The translations under genes and the position numbers were made by a program. From Nesterenkonia populi (GTDB taxonomy: Bacteria; Actinomycetota; Actinomycetes; Actinomycetales; Micrococcaceae), in assembly GCF_007994735.1 (NCBI RefSeq), contig NZ_VOIL01000001.1, positions 124,001 to 188,000 on the forward strand: a DNA stretch of 64,000 nucleotides. Direction: 5' to 3'. Positions 48,744 to 56,201 of this stretch are shown piece after piece. Under the pieces are notes generated by a model. The model made no database searches. It saw only the letters and a list, made by a program, of their open reading frames with translations, and was not told the origin of the DNA. The stretch's first letter is position 1. The number at the start of each line of letters is the position of its first letter.

Positions 48744-48807
48744 GTCGTTGTTCCTTTCGTGGAGCCCGGCACGGCATGCCGGGCGTGGGCGCCTCGGGGC
48801 TAGGCGG

Positions 48808-49761
48808 TCAGCCCTCTCCCCAGAAGCGGTAGACCTCGGTGTGGTCGGTGTTTCCCAGTGCGGCTTCAGCGGCGCCGAACTGGGCGGAGACGGCCTGGCA
48901 GACCGGGGCGTGGTGGCCGACGGTGCGCTGCAGATTCTCGGCGATCCGCACGTCCTTGGCTATCAGCGGCAGGGCGAATCCACTGGCGTAGCGTCCTTCG
49001 ACCACGTGGGGACCCAGCACGTGGGTGGTGATGAAGCTCTGTCCGGTGGAGTCGTTGAGGACATCGACCATCACGGCGGGATCGAGGCCGAAGCGACCGC
49101 CGGCAGTGAGGGCCTCGGAGGTCGCAGCGACGGAGGAGGCGGCGACAAAGTTGTTCAATGCTTTCATCGCGTGCCCGGTGCCGAGCCGGCCGGTGCGGTA
49201 GATGGCCCGGCTCATCGCTTCGATAACAGGGGCGGACCGTTCGGCGGCTGCCTCCTCGTCGGCGCCCATCATGATGGCCAGGGTTCCGGCGATGGCCCGT
49301 TCCCGGGCGCCGGAGACCGGTGCGTCGACCATCGGGATGCCGTGGGCGGCCAGCTGCTTGCCGGTGGCAACGGTCTCGGTGGGGTCGGAGGAACTCATAT
49401 CGACCACCACGGCGCCGGAGCGCAAGGGAATCTTCAGCTGGCCGTCCTCGTCGAGCAGCGCGGCGCGGACGATGGCACTGGTGGGCAGCATGAGCACGAT
49501 GACGTCGCGGTCGGCGAGATCGTCGGCATCTGAAGCGGGGTGGACGCGGGCGGGGGTTTCCTCTGGACGGCTGCTGAGCCTCTCAGCGACTTCGCGGGTG
49601 CGGTCGGGGTCGACGTCGTGGACCCGCAGGTCGTACCCGGCGGCAACGATATTTGCCGCCATCGGCTCACCCATGGTGCCCAGGCCGATGAAACCGACAG
49701 CCAGGGTCTTCTGCTGATCCGTGCCGTCCTGGCGGGCGGCTTCCTGCTCGGCGGCGCTCAT
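48808..49761 (-). CDS. NAD(P)-dependent beta-hydroxyacid dehydrogenase (HIBADH/GarR family)
   Basis: 317 residues. N-terminal dinucleotide site VGFIGLGTMGEPMAANIV, substrate loop VDAPVSGARERAIAGTLAIM, and the catalytic Lys in GTGHAMKALNNFVAA, in the standard order of 3-hydroxyisobutyrate and tartronate-semialdehyde dehydrogenases. Residues 1-20 form a polar extension. The substrate here is unknown; a beta-hydroxy acid from side-chain handling would fit. Its ATG overlaps the stop of the carboxymuconolactone-decarboxylase-like gene (ATGA). Confidence 0.85.
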   Translation of the reverse strand: MSAAEQEAARQDGTDQQKTLAVGFIGLGTMGEPMAANIVAAGYDLRVHDVDPDRTREVAERLSSRPEETPARVHPASDADDLADRDVIVLMLPTSAIVRAALLDEDGQLKIPLRSGAVVVDMSSSDPTETVATGKQLAAHGIPMVDAPVSGARERAIAGTLAIMMGADEEAAAERSAPVIEAMSRAIYRTGRLGTGHAMKALNNFVAASSVAATSEALTAGGRFGLDPAVMVDVLNDSTGQSFITTHVLGPHVVEGRYASGFALPLIAKDVRIAENLQRTVGHHAPVCQAVSAQFGAAEAALGNTDHTEVYRFWGEG

Positions 49762-50174
49762 TTCTGCTGCCCTTCCCCGTCGAGATGCAGGTCGATGCCC
49801 TTCTCGGCGAAGACCTCCTCGAGGGCGCGCAGGCCCTCGACGGCAGCGGGGATGCCGGCATAGAGCGTGGCGTGCACAGCGATCTCGCGCAGCTGGACAG
49901 GGGTGACCCCGTTGGCGAGGGCGCCGCGAGCGTGGATGCGGGTCTCGTGGGCTTTGCCGGTGGCGACCATCATGGCGAAGGTGATCTTGCTGCGGTCGAG
50001 GGTCTCCAGACCGGGGCGCTGCCAGATGTCGCCGAAGCAGTAGCGGGTGACAAAGTCCTGGATCTTGTCGTTGAGGCCGGTGGTGTGCTCAGTCTGGTCT
50101 TCGGCTCCCTCGTGGCCGAACATGTGGCGGCGCTGGGCGATGCCGACCTCATAGAGCTCGTCTTTGGTGACCAT
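49758..50174 (-). CDS. Carboxymuconolactone decarboxylase family protein
   Basis: 138 residues, all-alpha CMD fold. The motif region KAHETRIHARGALANGVTPV and REIAVHATLYAGIPAAVEGL matches PcaC-type proteins, lacking the CxxC of the AhpD peroxidase branch. True PcaC acts in the beta-ketoadipate pathway, but no pcaGHB genes are here, so another lactone or oxo-acid decarboxylation is more likely. First gene of the long minus-strand array; AAAGGAGT precedes the ATG at 50174. Divergent from the aldehyde dehydrogenase across 268 regulatory bases. Confidence 0.82.
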   Translation of the reverse strand: MVTKDELYEVGIAQRRHMFGHEGAEDQTEHTTGLNDKIQDFVTRYCFGDIWQRPGLETLDRSKITFAMMVATGKAHETRIHARGALANGVTPVQLREIAVHATLYAGIPAAVEGLRALEEVFAEKGIDLHLDGEGQQK

Positions 50175-50244
50175 GGTGGTACTCCTTTCCCGGGCGCGGG
50201 ACGCCCCGTCGCGGGGTGTCGGGATCTGCGCAACGCCTGCGTGT

Positions 50245-50277
50245 TTTGCATCACAGTGAAGCGTTTGCATCTCAGTG
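50245..50277. promoter_or_regulatory. Direct repeat, AraC-type half-sites
   Basis: TTTGCATCACAGTG (50245-50258) and TTTGCATCTCAGTG (50264-50277) differ at one base and are offset by 19 bases, about two helical turns, on the same face. They are 71 bases upstream of the decarboxylase-like gene. This is the spacing expected for an AraC-family regulator, and one is encoded 1.6 kb away. Confidence 0.6.
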
Positions 50278-50298
50278 CACCACGGAGCCCTCCAGATT

Positions 50299-50316
50299 TG
50301 TGACCTAGAACACATT
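50299..50316. promoter_or_regulatory. CRP/GlxR-like site in the divergent region
   Basis: TGTGACCTAGAACACATT, matching TGTGA-N6-TCACA with one mismatch. It lies between the decarboxylase-like and aldehyde dehydrogenase genes and shares its core with the next site at 50403. Confidence 0.6.
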
Positions 50317-50402
50317 CAGTTCGCCTCAGGCACAGCGGAGTGCGCCAGCAGTCAACGACACCAGCGGCGCAATGACGGAGTCTTGTCATGACCGGGTCCG
50401 GA

Positions 50403-50418
50403 AGTGACCTAGATCACT
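50403..50418. promoter_or_regulatory. CRP/GlxR-like site at the aldehyde dehydrogenase start
   Basis: AGTGACCTAGATCACT, a fully symmetric GTGA-N6-TCAC element 24 bases before the ATG at 50443 and close to its AAGGAG ribosome site. Binding so near the start would probably block transcription. Confidence 0.55.
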
Positions 50419-50442
50419 GATAATCACCTGAAGGAGAAACTC

Positions 50443-51861
50443 ATGACCGTCACCGACGCTCCCACCTCCTCCCTGCTGGAGCGCATCCAGCCCGCCGAAG
50501 GCGGCCGGGAGATCCACGACCCTGCCACCGGAGAGCTCGTCGGCCGGACCCGGCAAACCACGGTCGCCGACCTCGACGCCGCCGTCGCCCGCGCCAAGGC
50601 AACCCAGCCGCAGTGGGCAGCCGTCAGCAGCCAGGAGCGCGCTGAGGCGCTCAACGCTGCGGCTGAAGCCCTCGAAGCCCACGCCGAAGAGCTGGCCATC
50701 CTGCTCTCCCGGGAACAAGGCAAGCCGCTCAACGGCCCGAACGCCCGCTTCGAAGTCAGCGCCTGCGTCTCATGGCTGCGGGCCACCGCCAGCTTCACCC
50801 TCGAGCCTGAAGTCATCGTCGACGAGGAATCCGGCCGCTCCGTGCTGCACTGGCGGCCCCTCGGCGTCGTCGGCGCCATCGGACCGTGGAACTGGCCGAT
50901 GATGATATCCATCTGGCAGATCGCCCCCTCCCTGCGCCAAGGCAACACCGTGGTCGTCAAGCCCTCCGGCTACACGCCGCTGAGCGTGCTGGCGCTCATC
51001 GAGGTGCTCAACACCGCCCTGCCCGCCGACGTCCTCATCGCCGTGCCCGGCCGCGGCGATGTCGGCGAGCGCCTCTCTGCCCACCCCGATGTCGCGAAGA
51101 TCATGTTCACTGGCTCCACCGAGACCGGCAAGAGCATCATCAAGACCGCCGCGGACACCGTGAAGCGCATGACCATGGAGCTTGGCGGCAACGACGCCGG
51201 CATCGTCCTCGACGACGCCGACCCGAAGGCGCTGGCCGACGACATCTTCTGGGGAGCCTTTATCAACACCGGGCAGACCTGCGCGGCCCTGAAACGCCTC
51301 TACGTGCCTGAGTCGCTCTACGATCAGGTCTGCGAGGCGCTCGTCGAGGTCGCCCAGCAGTCCCCCATGGGCGTGGGACTCGAGGAGCAGAACGTGCTCG
51401 GGCCGGTGCAGAACAAGCCGCAGTGGCAGATCGTGGCCGACCTGGTCGCCTCGGCGAAGGAATCCGGGGCCCGCATCCTCATCGGCGGAGACCCGGACGA
51501 GAACGCCACCGGCTACTTCTACCCCACCACGCTGGTCGCCGACATCGACCCCCATCAGCGGCTGGTCACCGAGGAGCAGTTCGGCCCTGCGCTGCCGATT
51601 GTGAAGTACACCGACCTGGACCAAGCCATCGAGTGGGCCAACGAGCTCGACGTTGCCCTCGGCTCCTCCGTCTGGGGCACCGACCCGGACCGGACCGAGG
51701 ACGTCGCTGCCCGGCTGGTGGCCGGCAGCACATGGATCAACAAGCACGGCGCCATCGACCCGCGAGTCCCCTTCGGCGGGGCGAAAGAGTCGGGCTTCGG
51801 CGTCGAGTTCGGCATCCACGGACTGAAGGAAGTCAGCCAACCCCACGTCATCACCCGCTGA
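50443..51861 (+). CDS. Aldehyde dehydrogenase family protein
   Basis: 472 residues. General base E246 in MTMELGGNDAG and nucleophile C280 in FINTGQTCAALKRLYV. PWNWPMMI (148-154) forms part of the NAD site. The GQTCAALKRLYV variant differs from the gabD and hpaE copies in this cluster, so it has its own substrate; an aryl or arylacetaldehyde from the GMC enzyme is plausible. It is the only plus-strand enzyme gene of the cluster and sits beside an AraC-type gene, a pairing like feaB-feaR of phenylacetaldehyde oxidation. Confidence 0.85.
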   Translation: MTVTDAPTSSLLERIQPAEGGREIHDPATGELVGRTRQTTVADLDAAVARAKATQPQWAAVSSQERAEALNAAAEALEAHAEELAILLSREQGKPLNGPNARFEVSACVSWLRATASFTLEPEVIVDEESGRSVLHWRPLGVVGAIGPWNWPMMISIWQIAPSLRQGNTVVVKPSGYTPLSVLALIEVLNTALPADVLIAVPGRGDVGERLSAHPDVAKIMFTGSTETGKSIIKTAADTVKRMTMELGGNDAGIVLDDADPKALADDIFWGAFINTGQTCAALKRLYVPESLYDQVCEALVEVAQQSPMGVGLEEQNVLGPVQNKPQWQIVADLVASAKESGARILIGGDPDENATGYFYPTTLVADIDPHQRLVTEEQFGPALPIVKYTDLDQAIEWANELDVALGSSVWGTDPDRTEDVAARLVAGSTWINKHGAIDPRVPFGGAKESGFGVEFGIHGLKEVSQPHVITR

Positions 51862-51918
51862 GCGGATTGCTCGGCGTGCAACCTGCTTCTGAGGCGGAGC
51901 GCGGCGAGGACGCCGACT

Positions 51919-52953
51919 TCATGGTCTAAAGGCCCTGGCCACCACACGCGGCTGTGTAGTGGCCACGACATGTTCGCGGCCACCGGGACCAGCACTGCTT
52001 CGGTACTGGGAGGGGGTCATGCCGTACTGCTGGCGGAAGGCCCGGGAGAAGCTCGAGGCGTCGATGAATCCCCAGGAAGCAGCGACAGCGGCCACCGGGC
52101 GGGTCGCCGACGCCGGGTCGATGAGCTCCACCCGGCAGCCTTCGAGCCGTCGCTCCCGTATGAGGTCGCTGACCGTGGTGCCGCTGGCGGCGAAGAGCTT
52201 CTGCAGATATCGCACTGAGACGTGCAGCGCCGGGGCGATCGTGCTCACCGACAGTCCCGGGTCCGAGATCCGCTCGCCGATGAACCGCAGCGCCTGCAGA
52301 TGCAGGACCTCCGCCGCGGGCGTCTCGGCGGACTCGGGCCGCATCTGCTGGCGCAGCGTCGCCTGGATGAGCTGGACCGCTCCGGCGGCGGCCCGCGGCT
52401 CTGCAGTCAGTTCGCCGTCGCGCAGCTGCTGGTCCATCCCCGCCAGCAGCGAGGAGGTCAGAGCAGCCAGCCCCGAACCGCCCGGGATCCGCTCGGCGGT
52501 GAGCTGACGCGTCTGGTCCTCATGCAGACCGAGCTCGTGGCGCGGAATCTGCATGACGAACATCCGGTAGGGAACCTCACAGTCCAGGTCATAGGGCCGC
52601 GCGGTGTCATAGACGGCGAGATCCCCGGGCTGCAGCGCAGCCTCCCGGCCCTCCTGGCGCACCAGACAGCGGCCGGTGATCTGGAGGGCGAATTTGTAGA
52701 TCCCCGGGTCGGAGGCCATGATGGTCCGCCGAGTCCGGCGGATCCGCACCGGGTCCCCGCCGACTTCCGTCGCCTCCACAGAGCCAATGTGCTGGCCCAC
52801 CAGGTGGGCGCTGTAGGCCTCAGGATGCCGGGCGGCGGCCTCGAGGGGGACGAAGGCACTGTTGACGGTATACCGCCACGCGTCGAAACGCTCCCCGGGA
52901 GCGAACGCCTCGGGGTTGAACGTGTGATGTGCCTCAGCGGTCATAGTGCTCAC
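51919..52953 (-). CDS. AraC-family transcriptional regulator (FeaR-like layout)
   Basis: 344 residues. The N-terminal part to about 215 is a ligand-sensing domain of the AraC_binding_2 type (FAPGERFDAWRYTVNSAFVP, LQPGDLAVYDTARPYDL); the C-terminal 100 residues contain two helix-turn-helix units (LSVSTIAPALHVSVRYLQKL and AAVAASWGFIDASSFSRAFR) ending in YGMTPSQYR. GTG at 52953 is used; an ATG three codons later is possible. A CRP/GlxR-like site and a 6-base dyad lie 32-60 bases upstream. It probably activates the neighbouring aldehyde dehydrogenase or the P450 operon. Confidence 0.9.
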   Translation of the reverse strand: MSTMTAEAHHTFNPEAFAPGERFDAWRYTVNSAFVPLEAAARHPEAYSAHLVGQHIGSVEATEVGGDPVRIRRTRRTIMASDPGIYKFALQITGRCLVRQEGREAALQPGDLAVYDTARPYDLDCEVPYRMFVMQIPRHELGLHEDQTRQLTAERIPGGSGLAALTSSLLAGMDQQLRDGELTAEPRAAAGAVQLIQATLRQQMRPESAETPAAEVLHLQALRFIGERISDPGLSVSTIAPALHVSVRYLQKLFAASGTTVSDLIRERRLEGCRVELIDPASATRPVAAVAASWGFIDASSFSRAFRQQYGMTPSQYRSSAGPGGREHVVATTQPRVVARAFRP

Positions 52954-52984
52954 GTCTTTCTGTTGCTCCCCCCGCTGATCATTC

Positions 52985-53013
52985 TCACACTGTAGTGTGA
53001 TTCACGCCACATT
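52985..53013. promoter_or_regulatory. Overlapping dyad and CRP/GlxR-like site upstream of the AraC-type gene
   Basis: TCACAC-TGTA-GTGTGA (52985-53000) is a perfect dyad that shares TGTGA with TGTGATTCACGCCACATT (52996-53013). The latter is nearly the same as the site upstream of the P450 gene. Two regulators could compete here. Confidence 0.6.
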
Positions 53014-53134
53014 TATGCGTGTTCTGCACGTTTCCGTACACCTGGTGCACAGAATCGACAGCGCACAGCACGGAAAGCTGAAGGAGACGAGGTCGTGCAT
53101 CCCCGTCCGCACTCCGGCCAGACAGGAGCCAACG

Positions 53135-53188
53135 ATGAACCCAGCAGGACAGTCCCACGAGCCGTGGGCAATGAGGAGCCGTGAGTGA
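53135..53188 (+). CDS. Short upstream open reading frame of the LysR-type gene
   Basis: 17 codons (MNPAGQSHEPWAMRSRE) with AGGAG seven bases before the ATG. The TGA overlaps the ATG of the LysR-type gene as TGATG, so it could serve as a coupled leader that sets regulator translation. No similarity recognised; whether it is translated is unknown. Confidence 0.35.
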   Translation: MNPAGQSHEPWAMRSRE

Positions 53189-54159
53189 TGCCGCAGTTCA
53201 CCTTGCGCCAGCTCGAGGTGTTCGACGCCGTCGCCCGGGAGGGAACGATCAACGCGGCGGCGAAGGCACTGATGGCCAGCCCCTCGGCGGTGGCCGGAGC
53301 GCTCACCGAGCTGGAGCGCTCAGTGGGAGTGCAGCTGACGGTGCGGCGCCGGGCGCACGGGGTACGGCTCACCGCGGCGGGCCGCCGATTCGCCCGGGGA
53401 GCCACGGCACTGCTGCACGAGGCCCGGGGTTTGCAACTGGCCGCCGAGGCCCAGGCCGACGACGACATCTCCGGGGAGGTGACGATCGGCTGCTACATCC
53501 CGCTGGCCGCCGGTGTGCTGCCGGCTCTGCTTCAGGGACTCGAGCGGCGCTACCCGAATATCCAGCCGCGCTTTGTCACCGGGGACCAGAACGAATTGCA
53601 CACCGCGGCGTGGAACGGGGAGATCGACGTCGCGCTGCTCTACGACACCACCCTGCACGAGAGGATGGAGTCCATTCCGGTGGTGACTCGCTATGCCTAT
53701 ATCATCGTCCCCGAAGGCCAGGCTCCGGATACGAGGGAGGAGGACCCGCCGGGGACCGTCCGACTCGAGGATCTGGTGGACAGGCCGCTGGTGTTGCTGG
53801 ACCTGCCGCCGAGCCGGGAGCATATTCTGCAGGTTTTCGCCTCCCGGGGACTGCGGCCTCAGGTGCGGTTCCGCACCCGGGACGTAGAGCTGACCCGGTC
53901 GCTAGTAGGCCGCGGGATGGGCTACGGGGTGCTCGCCCAGCGGTTCCAGCACGGACTGACCAACGAGGGACTGCGGGTCGAGACCCTCGATATCCATCCG
54001 CCGACGCCGCCGGTGCGGCTTCACATCGCCTGGCCCTCGGACGTGAAGCCGCGACCTGCGGCCAGGGCGCTCATCGATCTTGCGGTCGGGGAGCTGAGCG
54101 GGGCACCGCAGGTCTCCGATGCTGTTAACCCGGATCCCTCCGGGCAGCTCTCCCCTTAG
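53188..54159 (+). CDS. LysR-family transcriptional regulator
   Basis: 323 residues. Winged helix-turn-helix at about 3-62 (FTLRQLEVFDAVAREGTINAAAKAL), effector domain from about 90 (VTIGCYIPLAAGVLPALLQG). ATG at 53188 has GAGGAG nine bases upstream; the GTG one codon before is also possible. The effector domain would bind an aromatic or pathway intermediate. It is the outermost gene of the cluster and divergent from the AraC-type gene, sharing a 230-base control region with it. Confidence 0.9.
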   Translation: MPQFTLRQLEVFDAVAREGTINAAAKALMASPSAVAGALTELERSVGVQLTVRRRAHGVRLTAAGRRFARGATALLHEARGLQLAAEAQADDDISGEVTIGCYIPLAAGVLPALLQGLERRYPNIQPRFVTGDQNELHTAAWNGEIDVALLYDTTLHERMESIPVVTRYAYIIVPEGQAPDTREEDPPGTVRLEDLVDRPLVLLDLPPSREHILQVFASRGLRPQVRFRTRDVELTRSLVGRGMGYGVLAQRFQHGLTNEGLRVETLDIHPPTPPVRLHIAWPSDVKPRPAARALIDLAVGELSGAPQVSDAVNPDPSGQLSP

Positions 54160-54216
54160 TGACTGCGCCGACCTTTCAAAGACACATTCTGGTCCGGAGA
54201 GGTTGTCGGGCCGACG

Positions 54217-54522
54217 CTACCCGTTCAGCTTCTCCTCGACCCGCTGGACCTTTCCGCTGAGCTGGCCGGTGTATCCGGGCCGGATGTCTGCCTTGATCAC
54301 CAGGCTGACGCGCGGGGAGACGGCCACGACGGCGTCGGTCGCCTGCTTGATCACCGCGAAGACCTCGTCCCATTCACCCTCGACGGTGGTGAACATCGAG
54401 GTCAGCTCGTAGGGCAGGCCGGAGTCCTTCACCGCTCGCACGGCAGCGGTGACGGCTTCGCTCACGGAGCCGTCCTCAGCAGCGGAGGCGGAATCGGGTG
54501 CAACAGAGAATGCAGTCAGCAT
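54217..54522 (-). CDS. Thiamine-binding / MTH1187-family small protein
   Basis: 101 residues. It starts LTAFSVAPDSA and continues with SEAVTAAVRAVKDSGLPYEL and TTVEGEWDEVFAVIKQATD, the MTH1187/YkoF-like fold (DUF77) that binds thiamine or its precursors. Cytosolic, probably tetrameric in known structures. No thiamine genes are beside it. It is read away from the MFS transporter terminator. Confidence 0.85.
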   Translation of the reverse strand: MLTAFSVAPDSASAAEDGSVSEAVTAAVRAVKDSGLPYELTSMFTTVEGEWDEVFAVIKQATDAVVAVSPRVSLVIKADIRPGYTGQLSGKVQRVEEKLNG

Positions 54523-54550
54523 GGCCTCAGGCTACTCCCGCGCCCCCGGA

Positions 54551-54591
54551 CGGCGGAAGGCCCCCGTCCGCAGACAGGAGGCCTTCCGCCG
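54551..54591 (-). terminator. Terminator-like hairpin after the MFS gene
   Basis: CGGCGGAAGGCC (54551-54562) and its perfect complement (54580-54591) with a 17-base loop, 25 bases past the MFS stop on the minus strand. No T-tract. Confidence 0.6.
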
Positions 54592-54615
54592 CCGGCGTTC
54601 ACCGTGCGGGCGGGG

Positions 54616-56064
54616 TCAGACGGATGCCTTCTCCGCCGTGTAGAGCGACTTGTGGTTGGTCTCCGGGCTCAGGACCAAGCTGATCAGGGTCAGGCTGGCC
54701 AGGAAGACCAGGTAGAAGCCGACGGCGTGCACGCCGTGGTTCTGCACCAGGTAGCTGGCCACCGGAGGGGTCGCAGCCGCGCCCAGGATGGAGGACATGT
54801 TGTAGGCCACGCCTGAGCCGGTGTACCGGGTGTTGGTGGGGAAGAGCTCCGGCAGGTAGGCCGACATCGGCCCGAAGGTCAGGCCCATCAGCGCCATGCC
54901 CACGCAGAGGAAGGCGAACATCTGCCAGACGTTCATGTCGGCACCGGTGCCCAGCACGTCCGGGCCGATGAACATGCCGAAGCTGAGGCCGAAGACGATG
55001 ATCCCTGCGGTAGTGGTCAGGAGCATCTTCTTGCGGCCGAAGGCGTCGGCGAGCCGGCCGGCGATCGGAATGAACACGGCGAACAGGATGATGGAGACCA
55101 CCTGCAGCGCCAGGAAGGACTGGTAGTCGTAGCCGAGGGAGCCGACGGTCTCGGGCTGCACCGCGTAGGTCACGATCCAGGTGGTCATGATGTAGAAGAG
55201 CCCGTAGGTGGCCAGCATGATGAAGGTGCCGAGAATGATCTCCCACCAGTTCTTCCTGAACACCTCACCGATGGGCGCCTTGACCTTCTCATTGTTCTTC
55301 AGCGCTTTGGCGAAGACGGGCGTCTCCTCGATGCGCAGCCGGATGTAGAGCCCGACGGCGACCATGATCAGGGAGAGGATGAACGGCACGCGCCAGCCCC
55401 ATACCAGGAACGGGTCATCCAGGGCGCCGGTGCCGGCCGCGGCGGCGTCGGCCAGGTTGAAGTTGAAGCCGACCGCGAGGGCCAGGAACAGGCCGTTGGC
55501 CAGAATGAAGCCGAAGGGAGCGCCCAGCTGGGGCCACATGGCCGCCTGCGCACGCTTGCCGGGGCGGGCCGTCTCGGACGCCAGCAGCGCTGCGCCGGAC
55601 CATTCGCCGCCCAGGCCCAGGCCCTGGCAGAAGCGCAGGACCGTCAGCATCGCCGGGGCCCAGAGACCCACCTGATGGACGGTTGGCAGCAGGCCGATCA
55701 GGAACGTAGCGATGCCCATCACGAGCAGTGCGCCGACCAGGGTCGCTTTGCGGCCGACCTTGTCGCCGTAGTGGCCGAAGATCACCGCGCCCAGGGGGCG
55801 GGCGAGGAACGCGACGCCGAAGGTGGTCAGTGACAGGAGCACTGCGGTGCCCTCGTCGTCGCCGTAGAAGAACAGCAGCGGGAAGATGGATGCTGCCGCG
55901 GTGGCGAAGATGTAGAAGTCGTAGAACTCGATCGTGGTGCCGATGAGCGAGGCCGCGATGATGCGGTGCCGCGGGGTCTTCAGGTTCTCATCAGCGATCT
56001 GATCGTGCTGGTTGGGATTGGCCTCAGCCTGTGCGCTGGGGGCCGTCTCGGCAGTGTTGGGCAT
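54616..56064 (-). CDS. MFS transporter, metabolite:H+ symporter (MHS) family
   Basis: 482 residues, twelve helices. TIEFYDFYIFATAAASIFPLLFF in helix 1, GDKVGRKATL between helices 2 and 3, ARPLGAVIFGHYGDK and GGEWSGAALLASE are MHS-family (ShiA/ProP/KgtP) features. It imports an organic acid or osmolyte with protons; the substrate is unknown. A polar N-terminus of about 30 residues precedes helix 1. The ATG at 56064 is the first sensible start. A symmetric operator-like element lies 46 bases upstream in the region shared with the divergent phospholipase D gene. Confidence 0.88.
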   Translation of the reverse strand: MPNTAETAPSAQAEANPNQHDQIADENLKTPRHRIIAASLIGTTIEFYDFYIFATAAASIFPLLFFYGDDEGTAVLLSLTTFGVAFLARPLGAVIFGHYGDKVGRKATLVGALLVMGIATFLIGLLPTVHQVGLWAPAMLTVLRFCQGLGLGGEWSGAALLASETARPGKRAQAAMWPQLGAPFGFILANGLFLALAVGFNFNLADAAAAGTGALDDPFLVWGWRVPFILSLIMVAVGLYIRLRIEETPVFAKALKNNEKVKAPIGEVFRKNWWEIILGTFIMLATYGLFYIMTTWIVTYAVQPETVGSLGYDYQSFLALQVVSIILFAVFIPIAGRLADAFGRKKMLLTTTAGIIVFGLSFGMFIGPDVLGTGADMNVWQMFAFLCVGMALMGLTFGPMSAYLPELFPTNTRYTGSGVAYNMSSILGAAATPPVASYLVQNHGVHAVGFYLVFLASLTLISLVLSPETNHKSLYTAEKASV

Positions 56065-56109
56065 AGCGGCGATGACTCGTTCATTAGGGACAATGGAAAA
56101 CTGATAGAT

Positions 56110-56125
56110 CGTAACGCCTGTTACG
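56110..56125. promoter_or_regulatory. Operator-like dyad between the MFS and cardiolipin-synthase-like genes
   Basis: CGTAAC-GCCT-GTTACG, a perfect dyad with 6-base arms, 46 bases from the MFS start and 77 from the divergent gene. Geometry suits a TetR- or GntR-type regulator; none is encoded beside it. Confidence 0.45.
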
Positions 56126-56201
56126 CGAAGATCACACGGTTCCCCCAAGAAGTCCGCCTGCTGGACTCTGCCGCGATGAAGCGCTCGATAGGCTGTCGGA
56201 C

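Noticed and set aside
49758..50174. PcaC of the beta-ketoadipate pathway
   Set aside because: The fold fits, but no protocatechuate 3,4-dioxygenase or muconate cycloisomerase genes occur in the cluster, so the name would overstate the case.
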